From: Triticum aestivum
Lineage: Eukaryota > Streptophyta > Magnoliopsida > Poales > Poaceae
DNA length: 64,000 bases
Assembly (NCBI RefSeq): GCF_018294505.1
Contig: NC_057795.1
Location: 232,790,643 to 232,854,642, forward strand
Direction: 5' to 3'
The notes under the pieces were generated by a model. The model searched no databases. It saw only the letters and a list, made by a program, of their open reading frames with translations, and was not told where the DNA came from. Below are positions 45,860 through 57,686 of the stretch, one piece after another. The stretch's first letter is position 1. Each line of letters begins with the position of its first letter. Both the position numbers and the translations under genes were made by a program.

Positions 45860-46435
45860 TTACGGGTAGAACTTACGGAGATGCTCAATATTCCATGAGT
45901 TTTGCAACTTAATGCCATCTCCGATCTCCAGACGGACTGCACCAGGTTTGGTGACTCGTACTACCTGGTAAGGGCCTTCCCACTTCGGCGACAACTTGTT
46001 TGCACCCTTGGCAGAATGAACGCGCCTAAGGACAAGGTCGCCTTCCTCAAAACACCGGGCATGAACCCTGCGGCTATGATAGCGATGTAAGGCCTGCTGA
46101 TAGCGTGCAACACGCGTAGCAGCCTGGAGACGATTCTCCTCGAGTAGCACAGCGTCGTCACGTCGGTGCTGGTCTTGCTCTACTTCATCGTAGGCAAGCA
46201 CTCGAGGGTACCCGTAAACGAGTTCCCCGGGGATAACTTCTTCTCCCCATAGACTAGGGAGAAGGGAGTCTGCCTGGTAGCTCGATTTGGTGTCGTTCTG
46301 AGGGACTAAAGAACTACCGGCATCTCATCGATCCATCACCGCCGCACTTCTGTAGCTTATCAAATATTCTTGTCTTGAGTCCGTGTAGCACTTCAGCCTT
46401 CGCCCTCTCAGCTTGTCCATTGTGTCTGTGTGCTT
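45860..46435 (-). pseudogene. Integrase C-terminal part of element C
   Basis: The minus strand from 46435 carries HNGQAERAKAEVLHGLKTR (the catalytic Glu motif), then after frame breaks YDEVEQDQHRR, ARCFEEGDLVLRRV, LSPKWEGPYQVV and the usual ending WNIEHLRKFYP with a stop at 45860. The DDE part with the two Asp residues lies at 49188-49881, displaced by solo LTR D. At least one stop lies between the Glu motif and 46201. Confidence 0.85.
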
Positions 46436-49187
46436 AAGTGTCATCCCTGGATCGGTAATGCTGACACACATAGTACTCGAGGAATTATAACAGAGTTCAA
46501 TCAGACACTTATTACATCAAGGTCCTCATAAAGAGTATGATTACACAAAATAATATGGATGAAGGCCATCTAAACTGAATAACTGCGGAAGCTTCGAAGG
46601 TAAATGAGTCCATCAGCTCCAACGGCATAGCCGAGTGCATGACAACGACCTATCGCACCTTATTCATCATCTGAGAAGTCTGCAACATGAGACGTGGCAG
46701 TCATGTAGGTCAGCACATGGAATATGCTGGCAAAGTTACACTATAAGGCAATGAATGCAAGAACTATATCTACATGCAATATTTGGCTGGTGGAGGCTCT
46801 AACTTTAAAGATTTTGCATAAAGCTACTTTTTCTTTACAACAAAGGAATAAAGTTTATTTACTACTCCCAAGTTGTACCAATATTTGAGAAGGTTCCTCC
46901 AACTCACATCCCAATTAAACAAGTATCATCATTAAACCCAATTCAATTAGATTAAAGAGTGATGAGATCAACAATAATATCCAATTCCAGATACGCAAGA
47001 TGTCCATAACCGGGGACACGGCTAACCATGATTAGTTTATATACTCTGCAGAGGTTGCACCCTTTTCCCCAGAAGACTCGACCGCATCCATGATCGCAAG
47101 ATCGGGACATAGTCTTTCTGTAGCATTAACTCTCTACTCCGGGCAGACCGGGACACCTAGTTTCCCTTACATCTGCTAGTCCACCTCTTCGAGAGCTCAT
47201 TCCAATTACTCAACTATGCCAGAGCCCATAGTGGCTTGTGGCTACACAGGAAGTTTCTAGGCATGAAATATCATATTATCCCTTTGATCCTGGGTGATGA
47301 ATCGACGAAAAAAATCACACGGATACTCCGCGATTTCCCGAACGGACAACACTGGATTCTCCAGGTGCCCCAACCAATCCACCCAGATGTGTATTAAAGT
47401 TTTCACCTTAATGTTATCCAAGATTAACAACTCTCACGACTTCCATGTGTATCACGATCCAATCCCCGTCTACGAGCTTGGCTAAGCAATAATAGAGCAT
47501 AATGTATATCCTGGGGTGATCAAAAGGTATTAGGTTCCTACCTCAAGTACTACAACCAAACCACATGTTCCCAATCCTACTCATGCAAATATTTGAGGGG
47601 CAATACTAATGCATAGTAAAAACTGGGTATAGAAGAGTATGATCAAAGTGTAACTTGCCTTGCTGACAATCTGCAAACTCTAGGGATTCATAGGTACAAG
47701 CTTCGCTCTCCGGGTAATCTAGCATAGACAAACAGTAGCATACATAAGCAATCACTCAAAAAAAAGCAAAGAGAGATAAAAAACAAATCAAACTCGAAAC
47801 AAGCAAATGGCTAATCTAAACATAAAACAAAACCTAACATCATTATTTTCATGTGGATTAGATTTTAACAGTAGGTACATGTGGTTAGCTACGATTTGCA
47901 AAAAGAAACAACTCAAACGGAGCTACGAAACTCAAGATACAAACGAAACAAGATCGCATACTAATCTAACCTAACTCAAATTTTAAATTGTCAAAATTAT
48001 GTTCAAGTTGGTTTACTAGAAAGAACGGATTGTCACGAAGATTTAGGCGTTGGTTTCATCTAATTTGGATAAACGAGCAAAAAACTACGCTAGTTTTAAT
48101 ATCAGGGGCTAAATTGCGATAAAACTATTCGCGAATAGGTCCCTAGCCGAAAATTAAACTAAAAAGAAAAATCTCAAGAACAAATGTTTGCTAACAGAAC
48201 CTAACGAATGAATTCGTTCGTTAAAATAAACTAACGGGTGAACGGTCACTAACTAAACTAAAATAAAAAGAAAAAGCGATCTAACCTAACTAACCGAAAA
48301 AACCGAAAAACGGTCGGTTTTACCGGTTAGGCGGCAATGGAGGATCTTCCAATGGCGGCGTCGGGCGAGGCGGGCAGCGGCTCCAGCGAGGCTCGGCGAG
48401 GTGACGGCGGCGGCGCGGACGGCGGGTGGCGGCGCGGCGGCGAGCAAGTACGGCGGCGACGCGGCTGCGGAGGCGGGCTCAAGGCGGCGTCGACTTGGAG
48501 AAGAGGGGGGGTCCAGCTCCTTATAAAGAGGGGAGGGGGCGGTAGTGGCTTCTGCGACGGGCGGCGCGGGCGGCGGCGATGAGGAGTCCGGCTCGGATTC
48601 CTCCGGCGGCTCGGTGCGGGACTCCTCCCGAGCGGAGGAAGGCGGCGGTGCGACTGGGCCGTGGCCCGGCTGCCGCTGGGCCGCCTACGAACTCTTTTTT
48701 TTAAAGATTTTCGTGAAGAAAATCCTAATAAATAATAAATAAATTTCTAAAAATTCCAGAAACAATTTTCACCATCCCTACCTAATATTTGGGACAAGAT
48801 GAACATTTTTGTGGGCTAAATGCAATTTTTAAAAATGCATGTTTTCTCTAATTCAAATAAAATTGCAAATAAAATTCAAATAAAAATAATAATTTGATTT
48901 CAAAATTTCTTTTCCAATATTTCTTGTCTGTTTTGAAGAAGTCATTTTATCTTCTTTCATTTATTTTTATTGTTGGAAATAATTGGTAAGAAATTGTGGA
49001 AAATCAAATTGATCCACTTTTCAAATTTGAAATAAATTCAAAAATGAAAGTTTCATGAAATCTCCAACTCTCTCCTTGGGTCCTTGAGTTGCTTAAGATT
49101 TCTTGGATCACAACCAAATGCAATAAACTATGAAATGCATATGAATGATCTATGTATAACATCCAAATTGAAAATTGGGATGTTACA
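46436..49187 (-). mobile_element. Element D: solo LTR (~2.75 kb) inside the integrase of C
   Basis: On the minus strand it starts TGTAACATCCC (49187) and ends GGGATGACA (46439), followed by CTT. It contains no primer site, polypurine tract or coding domain, so it is a single LTR left by recombination. TGCTT flanks it at 46431-46435 and 49188-49192. The left copy is separated from the TG end by three extra bases (AAG). A GC-rich block at 48330-48680 with TTATAAAG (about 48519) resembles an LTR promoter region. Layout recalls the long LTR of Z, so it may come from a related LARD-like family. Open frames in the GC-rich block have no recognised similarity. Confidence 0.75.
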
Positions 49188-49881
49188 TGCTTCCGAGGGC
49201 ATGAACATATTTTATGAAGGCGCGGCTCGTGAATTGGGTGCCATTGTCAATGATGACCCGGGCAGGAAACCCGAAGTGGCACACCAAATCTTTCAAGAAC
49301 TTGATAGCTGACTGAGTAGTCACCATTCTCACGGCAGCTACTTCCGGCCACTTTTTAAACTTGTCGATTGCAACGAACAGGAATTCAAAGCCCCCTGCAG
49401 CTTAGGGGAATGGGCCGAGGATATCGAGCCCGTAGACTGAAAACGACCATGACAAAGGGATTGTATGAAGAGCTTGTGCAGGCAGATGGATGTTCTTGGA
49501 ATGGAACTGGCAGGCTTCACACTTGGCGACTAGCTCGGCCACATCTTGGAGGGTTGTGAGCCAATAGAATCCTTGTCGTAATGCTTTTCCAATTAATCCC
49601 CTTGATCCAACATGGGAGCTGCACATGCCTTTGTGTATTTCTTCCAGCGGTTCCTTTCCTTCTTCCCAGTAGATGCACTTCAATTTCACACCATTCGGCC
49701 TCCTTCTGTACAGAGTGTCATCGACAAACTGGTACATACTGGGCCTCCGGGCTACTCTTTCAGCTTCATCTTGCTCTTCGGGAAGTTCTCCAGTTTGGTG
49801 GAAGTGGACTATGTGCCTTGCCCAAGTTGGAGCATGGGCTCGGCAACGACAAACGACACCTCCCCGCTTGTGGGGGCACAT
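49188..49881 (-). pseudogene. Integrase zinc-binding and catalytic part of element C
   Basis: The 159-codon frame 49881-49402 has the linker GELPEEQDEAERVARR, the HHCC region (HKGMCSSHVGSRGL, VAKCEACQFH) and the start of the catalytic core, LDILGPFP, where a TAA (49402-49404) interrupts. Beyond it the core continues in the same frame with FLFVAIDKFKKWPEV and VIIDNGTQFTSRAF (second Asp). It ends at 49188 where D was inserted. Dead by nonsense mutation and insertion. Confidence 0.87.
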
Positions 49882-50111
49882 TCCTAGACCGCGGGGACTG
49901 GTGGCCCGGCAGGTGGATGTAGCGCGGCAAGTGATGGGGAGTTGTTTCCGGCAGGGTCCCTGCCAGGAGCCCCGAGGGGTTCTACCGGGAGAGGCTTACT
50001 GGAGTCCATCTTTCTCCTTTTTCGGGCCATTGTTGCCGGGGATACAGAGGGTTGAGTAAGGTGGAGAACAAAAGTTCCAGGTTCCACAGGAAGCTTCTGC
50101 GCATCACACCT

Positions 50112-50360
50112 TTACATATGATCAACTTTGTTGTTTTGCGCACGGGGTACGTGCTCTGTTTGCAATCTGCCAAAGCGCTCCTCCAATCTTCTCACTTCCT
50201 TAATGTATGGCTCCATCAATGGACTTTGGTAATCCTTGTTGACTTGCCTCACCACAAGTTGTGAATCTCCTTGAATGATCAGCTTCTTAATCCCCAACTC
50301 AACAGCGATCCTGAGTCTGACAAGGAGTCCTTCATACTCTGCTATATTATTGGTTGCTTC
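50112..50360 (-). pseudogene. Second RNase H (archaeal-type) of element C, cut by E
   Basis: The minus strand encodes TEATNNIAEYEGLLVRLRIAVELG, then IQGDSQLVVRQVNKDYQ and YIKEVRRLEERF, the conserved core of the Tat-lineage extra RNase H (Glu and Asp catalytic residues present). The upstream part lies beyond element E. A stop follows at 50112. A Pro/Ala-rich linker to the integrase lies at 50087-49884 in another frame. Confidence 0.82.
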
Positions 50361-50770
50361 TGTCGGTGTCAAAATTGGCAGATCTCGGTTAGGGGGTCCC
50401 GAACTGTGCGTCTAAGTATCAAAGGTAACAGGAAGCAGGGTACATGATGTTTACCCAGGTTCGGGCCCTCTTAATGGAGGTAATACCCTACTACCTGCTT
50501 GATTGACTTTGATGAGTATAGGGGTTACAAGAGATCTACCTCGAGATTGTAATGGCTAAACCCTAGATGTCTAGCCTGTATGATTGTGATTGCCTCTAAG
50601 GACTAAACCCTCCAATTTATATAGGCACTGGAGGGGACTAGGTTTGTACAAAGTCGGTTTACAAAGGAAGGAAACTACACATCCGGTCGCCAAGCTTGCC
50701 ATCCACGCAAAGGAGAGTCCCATCCGGACATGGAAAAAGGCCTTATATCTGTTATCTTCATGGCCCGTCA
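50361..50770 (-). repeat. 3' LTR of element E (410 bp)
   Basis: The plus strand runs TGTCGGTGTCAAAA to GGCCCGTCA; the minus-strand start TGACGGGCC follows the tract CGAGGGCTAC (50771-50780). The first bases resemble the reverse complement of F's LTR end (GACACCGACA), so E and F are related families. It contains the ACCCAGGTTCGGGCCCTCTT box on the plus strand. Confidence 0.8.
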
Positions 50771-51074
50771 GTAGCCCTCGAACTTGCCTTCAATGACGAT
50801 GTTGTATACATCTTCATGTCTTCGGCTTTGCAAGGCGAGTTCCCCATAATGCTCCATATAGAACGGCCTTTACATTTAAACATTATACTCTTCAGATTAT
50901 GTGCGGCTGTCACCTCGGCTTCCACGTGTCAGACGAATAAGAAGGGTCTAAGTATTTTTATAGGTAACCCCTCGACCACGTAGGGAAGCCGCTTATTTAA
51001 AGAGATTGAATCTCAGATGCCATTCCTCACCAGGCGAAAGTCCTCTAGAGCTTGCTATAGGAAACCAAACAAAG

Positions 51075-53883
51075 ATGCCCAACGCTCCTAGTTCTTCCTC
51101 GCGCCCCCATGGCCCTCAAGAAGGCGACTGGGAGAGCTTCTCGATTCTCCACGCCTAATTGACCAAGCTTTAGGCGCAGGGATGCCTCCCTCCATCGGAT
51201 CTAGTCCCCATTCGAGCGGGATTAAATATCTTCAACGCGAAGCCCTGGCGGAGAACTTCTGCAATCCCAATAAAGGGGAGCGGGTGTACTTCGTTTCCTT
51301 CATGTTGAGGGGTGTGGGATTTCCAATCCACCCTTTCCCTAGAGGTCTTCTGTAGTATTACAGTCTCCAACTACACAATCTCACGCCGGGCTCCACTCTA
51401 CACATCGCGGGCTTTGTTGCTCTTTGCGAGCCGTTCCTAGGCTGCGAGGCCCATTTCGAGTTATGGAGGATATATTTCTGCCTCGTCCCCCACTCCCAGA
51501 AGGGATCCATATTCAAGGTGGGCGGTGCCGAAGTATGGCGCATAGGCGGAACAGGATAACTATCCGGTACTCCGAAGAAGGCATCCGAAGAGTGTCCCTC
51601 GGAGTGGTTGTACATCGAAGACGTTGTCATCCCGGACCCAATCTGGCAAGGTCTTCCCGAATTTTCCTCTGCTCCTTTAAAGAAGTGCACCAGTTGGCGT
51701 CCCCGAAGCTATGAAGAAGAAGAGAGCACTGATATTAAGAGGGTCGTGAACAAGATCAGAATACTGCCCGCTCCAGACTATCTATAACCGAGGTAATGGC
51801 GATCTCAATAACGCGATGCGTTCAGCCGCTCCAATTCAGAGGGCTTCCCATGTGGCATTACAACGGGGAGGACGACACATCACGCTGTGGGTCCAAGGGT
51901 CCGGACAATCTTTCCGCTATGGCTGCCATGTTAGCTGACCTTTTGAAAGGGGAAATGGAACACTTCGCTCGCCTGAAGTGCTGAGAAGGCTTCTCCATGT
52001 ATAACCCCATTGACCGGCTGAGTCTTTGATCACAGGCCTTACTTAGTCCTTTTCATTTACTATGCTTTTAGTCGAACTTAATCCGGATACCTTTAACACG
52101 AATGGAAAAAGGTCGTCGCAGGGATCTACAGCCCCGCTCCGCAGCCAGAGGACCATAATCGAGACCTTGATCCTGGATTTGAAGAGGATCCGGATATATT
52201 TGTAGAATTTAAGGATGGAGTCTTTTATCAGACGAGCTATGATGGCACGGAAGTGGATATTATAGCCGATTACCCCGGCCTTCTCCATGCCTCCCATGTA
52301 AGTATCCAGGAGACATCTCGTAAAAAAGAGTTTTCCCATTGCGACTCCCCCACCACACTACATCGTGCTCCCAAGGGGCGACGCTCGCACCATCGTACTG
52401 CAGCAAAGGCGTCCTCTAAGAAGACGACACTTGCATAGGGCGCTTCTCTGAAAAGAAAGGCAAACAATGATACAGCCGGGCCCTCTCCTTCGTCGAAGAG
52501 GTATAGTCCTTTAACAAGCACTCATCGGATAGATCGGTCAGTGATGTTTCCTGCTGTGCCATATTGCAGGAGGAGTGTACGCCGGATGGTATCCGGAGAC
52601 CTGGCCGGCCCTGCACAGACTAAACTGGCCCCAGACCCTGCCACAAGGACTGGAGGGGATGCACAAACAATGCTGGATTGTCATCTCCAAGAGGTTTCAG
52701 AGAATGTATCTGTCACAAACTCTAAAGTGGAGAGTGCAATGAATCATCGGTGGCGGAGAGTGGCTATGCATGACCCTAATTTCACCGAAGAGGCATTCAA
52801 TGCCTTCAGCTCAATAGATGCCTACATCCGAGCTGCTCGGGATGGACTTGCTGGAGCCACTCACCTGCTTTCAAAGGATATGCGGGTAAGTACTTTGGTG
52901 TAGATTCAATAATCATATGCCAGTAGCCCCCGAGTCTTGAAGCAGTTGGCCCAACTGATTTAAGGGTCGTTACATTGTCAGGTACTCACGAAGAGAAATA
53001 ACACATTATCCAAGGAGCTAGAAGAATGCCGAACTAAGCTAACTGTTGCCACCGCCGAACTGGAAAATTTAAAGAAATCCAAGAAGGCACCTCATGGTAA
53101 GTACAACAGTAGATCAGAAATAAGATTCTGTGCCTACAACGATGTTTCTTAACTATGCACTGTTTCGTTGGTAGGGTCGACAAATCAACTGGAGGAGAGG
53201 CTAAGGACTTCTTAAGCGGACCAACAACATGCCAAAGGGCAAGAAGCCGCTGGTCAACGTGTATTGACATGGACCATTAATGAGAAGAACAAACTACAGG
53301 ATGGAAATATCAAGAAAGATGAAGAACTGAAGGATTTAAGAGCCCAACTGTCAGATGCTTTGAAGGATAACAGGAAGCTGAAAGGCAGCATATCAGTATG
53401 CTCTTTAACCTGACTGTCACATGGTCTCCTGTTTGAAATTTTTACAAGTTTGCTTCTGTAGGTGTGCTAACCGGACGTCCTGAAGGAGAAGTGTCTGGAT
53501 TCCAAGGAGACCTGCTATGAGAGCTATCCAAGGTGCACGAACGAGCTCGGAAAGCATTGAGGAACATGGCTAAGGCTTTATGGCCATCCAATCCACCTCC
53601 AGGAAGTATGGAGGAGCTCGTAAATTTATTCAAGGGAGCTCGTCGCCGTTTGGAGCTATGGAAGATAGCAGCGTGTCGGGAAGGCGCCCGAGGGGCATGG
53701 GTCATGGTGAACACGCGGTATACCAAACTTGATCTAAATCATATGGCCTGGGTCAGACCTTGGGGACCAGATGGACAAGAAGTTCTTGTTAGCTTAGTGT
53801 ACAACCAAGTAAAAATAGCCGCTAAGTTTTCCCAACATGATTGTAAACTAGACAACCTACTAGAGGGTCTAGAGGAGGATGAC
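51075..53883 (+). pseudogene. Antisense gene relic of element E (Transposase_28-like / coiled coil)
   Basis: The start MPNAPSSSSRPHG (51075) is followed by in-frame stops (51156-51158 and 51354-51356) and at least one frameshift in the first exon. This exon still shows FVSFMLRGVGFPIHPFPRGLL and LHIAGFVALCEPFLGCEAHFELW, the same domain as in F. Later exons are recognisable between GT/AG sites: about 52124-52886 (acidic, then basic), about 52982-53097 and 53176-53393 (coiled coil) and 53462-53883 (helical C-terminus with ALWPSNPPPGSMEELV and SLVYNQVKIAAKFSQHDCKLD). F is inserted at a codon boundary after GAC 53881-53883. The remaining five codons and TAG lie at 62931-62948. Non-functional because of the stops in exon 1. 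Confidence 0.8.
53879..53883. repeat. Target-site duplication of element F, left
   Basis: ATGAC, repeated at 62926-62930 after the right LTR. Confidence 0.95.
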
Positions 53884-54356
53884 TGAGGGAGTCCTGGACT
53901 AGGGGGCGTCCGGATAGCCGAACTATCATCATCGGCCGGACTCCAAGACTATGAAGATACAAGATTGAAGACTTCGTCCCGTGTCCGGATGGGACTTTCC
54001 TTGGCGTGGAAGGCAAGCTTGGCAATACGGATATGTAGATCTCCTACCATTGTAACCGACTCTGTGTAACCCTAGCCCTCTCCGGTGTCTATATAAACCG
54101 GATGGCTTTAGTCCATAGGACGAACAACAATCATACCATAGGCTAGCTTCTAGGGTTTAGCCTCCTTGATCTCGTGGTAGATCTACTCTTGTAATACCCA
54201 CATCATCAATATCAATCAAGCAGGACGTAGGGTTTTACCTCCATCAAGAGGGCCCGAACCTGGGTAAAACATCGTGTCCCTTGTCTCCTGTTACCATCCA
54301 CCTAGACGCATAGTTCGGGACCCCCTACCCGAGATCCGCCGGTTTTGACACCGACA
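53884..54356 (+). repeat. 5' LTR of element F (473 bp)
   Basis: Starts TGAGGGAGTCCTGG and ends GACACCGACA. A TATA box, TATATAAACC, lies at about 54090. It matches 62453-62925. Confidence 0.96.
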
Positions 54357-54357
54357 T

Positions 54358-54376
54358 TGGTGCTTTCATTGAGAGT
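54358..54376 (+). promoter_or_regulatory. Candidate primer-binding site of element F
   Basis: TGGTGCTTTCATTGAGAG begins two bases after the LTR end. It is not the iMet site and I could not assign a tRNA from memory. Confidence 0.5.
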
Positions 54377-54403
54377 TCCTCTGTGTCATCACCGATAGGC
54401 TCG

Positions 54404-55264
54404 ATGGCTTCTTCGATCATCAACAACGACGCAGTCCAGGGTGAGACTTTTCTCCCCGGACAGATCTTCGTATTCGGCGGCTTTGCACTGCGGGCCAATT
54501 CGCTTGGCCATCTGGAGCAGATCGAAAGCTACGCCCCTGGCCGTCAGGTCAGATTTGGAAGTTTGAACTTCACGACTGACATCCACGGGGACTTGATCTT
54601 CGATGGATTCGAGCCACAGCCGAGCGCGCCGCACTGTCATGATGGGCATGATTTAGCTCTGCAGCCGGACAGTGCCCTGGAGGCCGCACACGAGTCCGCT
54701 CCGACCCTCGATTCGGAGCCGGCTGCGCAGATCGAGGACGGGTGGCTAGACACCGCCTCGGGGGCTGCAACCTCTACGGCGATGGAGCCGAATACCGACC
54801 TTGTCCCTCGTGAAGCTCGTGACTCCGAGGTGCCGGACTCCTCGCCGGACTCCGAACCTCCCGCGCCCCCTCCAATCGAATCCGATTGGGCGCCGATCAT
54901 GGAGTTCACCGCTGCGGACATCTTTCAACACTCACCTTTCGGCGACATCTTGAGTTCGCTAAAGTATCTCTCGTTATCAGGAGAGCCCTGGCCGGACTGC
55001 GGTCAGGACGGTTGGGATGCGGACGACGAAGAAATTCAAAGCCCACCCACCACCCACTTAGTAGCCACTGTCGACGATCTAACCGACATGCTAGACTTCG
55101 ACTCCGAAGACATCGACGGTATGGACGACGATGCCGGAGACGACCAAGAACCAGCGTCTACTGGGCACTGGAAAGCCACCTCATCATATGACATATACAT
55201 GGTCGATATCCCAAAGGATGGGAATGGCGAAGGAACAGCGGAGGATGACCCCTCCAAGAAATAG
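54404..55264 (+). pseudogene. Gag N-terminal part of element F, ended by a stop
   Basis: The start MASSIINNDAVQGE follows the primer site by about 30 bp. The protein is acidic and Pro/Ser-rich (EPPAPPPIESDW, DFDSEDIDGMDDDAGDD) with no known domain. It ends at TAG 55262-55264 inside a Lys/Arg-rich junction. The sequence then continues in another frame from about 55265, so a nonsense codon and a frameshift separate it from the capsid part. Confidence 0.75.
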
Positions 55265-57686
55265 CCCAAGCGCGCGGCGCCGCTCTAAATCCCGCCACAG
55301 CAAGAATGGAGATTCCGGCACCGGAGATAATAACACCCCAGACAGTGCCGAAGACAACCCCCTCCAGCAAGATTCAGCACAGGAGGACGGAGACGCCAGC
55401 CCTCATGAGAGAGCGGCAGACGAAGAGGTAGAGGATTACATGCCTCCCTCCGGAGACGAGGCAAGCCTCGACGATGACGAATTCGTCGTACCTGAGGATC
55501 CCGTCGAACAAGAGCGTTTTAAACGCAGGCATATGGCCACGGCAAACAGCCTCAAGAAAAAGCAGCAACAGCTTAGAGCTGATCAAGATCTGCTAGCCGA
55601 CAGATGGACTGAAGTCCTTGCGGCCGAAGAGCATGAGCTCGAACGCCCCTCCAAAAGCTACCCTAAACGCAAGCTGCTCCCCCGATTAGAGGAGGAGGCA
55701 TATGAACCTGCATCACCAGCGGACAATACGGCTGACCGACCACCCCGTGGCCGCGACAGAGAGGCCTCTAGGCCCTCCACTAGAACCGTACCCCGGCATC
55801 GCTCGAAAAGCACAAGGCCACAGGGGAACGCTCTGGACTTGCGAGATATATTGGAGGATAAGGCAAGACAATCAAGATCGATCTATGGATCGCGTGGGCG
55901 CCCCATGATACGTGACGACAACCGTCGCGCCGGACACAGCAAGTCCGGCCGGGCCGAACACAGTAGACAAAGCTCTTTTGAGCTTCGTCGTGATATAGCC
56001 CAATACAGAGGCGCCGCACACCCACTATGCTTCACAGATGAAGTAATGGATCATCAAATCCCCGAAGGGTTTAAACCCGTGAATATTGAATCTTATGATG
56101 GCACAACAGACCCCGCGGTTTGGATCGAAGACTATCTCCTTCATATCCACATGGCCCGCGGTGATGATCTTCACGCCATCAAATACCTCCCACTCAAGCT
56201 TAAAGGACCAGCTCGGCATTGGCTTAACAGCTTGCCAGCAGAATCAATTGGGTGTTGGGAGGACCTGGAAGCCGCATTCCTTGATAACTTCCAGGGCACG
56301 TATGTGCGACCACCAGACGCTGACGACCTAAGCCATATAATTCAGCAGCCAGACGAATCGGCCAGACAATTCTGGACACGGTTCTTAACTAAGAAAAATC
56401 AAATCGTCGACTGTCCGGATGCGGAGGCCCTCGCGGCCTTCAAACATAACATCCGCGACGAGTGGCTTGCCCGGCACCTGGGACAGGAAAAGCCGAAATC
56501 CATGGCAGCCCTCACATCACTCATGACCCGCTTCTGCGCGGGAGAGGACAGCTGGCTAGCCCGCAGCAACAACCTCAGCAAAAATTCTGGCAGTCCGGAT
56601 ATCAAGGACCGCAATGGCAGGTCGCGTCGCAACAAGAACAAACGCCGCATTAACAACGACAATAGTGAGGATACAACAGTCAATGCCGGATTCAGAGGCT
56701 CTAAACCCGGTCAGCGGAAAAAGCCATTCAAAAGAACTACTCCGGGTCCGTCCAATTTGGACCGAATACTCGATCGCTCGTGCCAGATACACGGCACCCC
56801 CGAAAAGCCAGCTAACCACACCAACAGGGACTGTTGGGTATTCAAGCAGGCAGGCAAGCTAATTGCCGAAAACAACGATAAGGGGCTGCATAGCGATGAC
56901 GAGGAAGAGACCCGACCGCCGAACAATAGCGGACAGAAGGGTTTCCCCCCACAAGTGCGGACGGTGAACATGATATATGCAACCCACATACCCAAAAGGG
57001 AGCGGAAGCGTGCACTCAGGGATGTATACGCGATGGAGCCAGTCGCCCCGAAGTTCAACCCATGGTCCTCCTGCCCGATCACTTTTGATCGAAGGGACCA
57101 CCCCACCAGCATCCGCCATGGCGGATTCGCCGCATTGGTTTTAGAACCAATCGTCGATGGATTTCACCTCACCAGAGTCCTGATGGACGGCGGCAGCAGC
57201 CTGAACCTGCTTTATCAGGATACAGTGCGCAAAATGGGCATAGACCCGTCAAGGATTAAACCTACAAAGACGACCTTTAAAGGCGTCATACCAGGTGTAG
57301 AGGCCAATTGTACAGGCTTAGTTACACTGGAAGTGGTCTTCGGATCCCCGGATAACTTCCGAAGCGAGGAGTTAATCTTCGACATAGTTCCGTTCCGCAG
57401 CGGCTATCATGCTCTGCTCGGACGTACCGCGTTTGCAAAGTTCAACGCGGTGCCGCACTACGCATACCTCAAGCTCAAGATGCCAGGCCCTCGAGGAGTC
57501 ATCACGGTCAACGGAAACACTGAACGCTCTCTCCGAACGGAGGAACATACAGCGGCTCTCGCGGCAGAAGTACAGTGCAGCCTCTTAAGGCAATTCTCGA
57601 GTCCGGCCGTTAAGCGACCGGACACGGCTAAACGCGCCCGGAGTAACCTACAACAAGACCACCTGGCACGTTCCGAGCACGCGTAG
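55265..57686 (+). CDS. Gag capsid-protease of element F
   Basis: An open frame of about 800 codons (open from 55131 in this frame). A charged, low-complexity N-part is followed by the gag core (FKPVNIESYDGTTDPAVWIE, LKLKGPARHWLNSLP, FLDNFQGTY), then a Tat-type zinc motif (CQIHGTPEKPANH...DC, about 56777-56836) and the protease with VLMDGGSSLNLLY (about 57183) and YHALLGRTAFAKF. The stop at 57684-57686 comes shortly after the protease, where intact relatives continue into RT. The protein could still form particles and process itself if translated from an internal start. Confidence 0.87.

Noticed and set aside
48337..48742. Gly/Arg-rich frames in solo LTR D
   Set aside because: They lie in the GC-rich promoter-like block of an LTR, are low complexity and have no conserved counterpart here.
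53533..53886. 117-codon frame as a separate host gene
   Set aside because: It is the last exon of E's antisense gene, shown by homology of layout with H and F and by its continuation after F at 62931.
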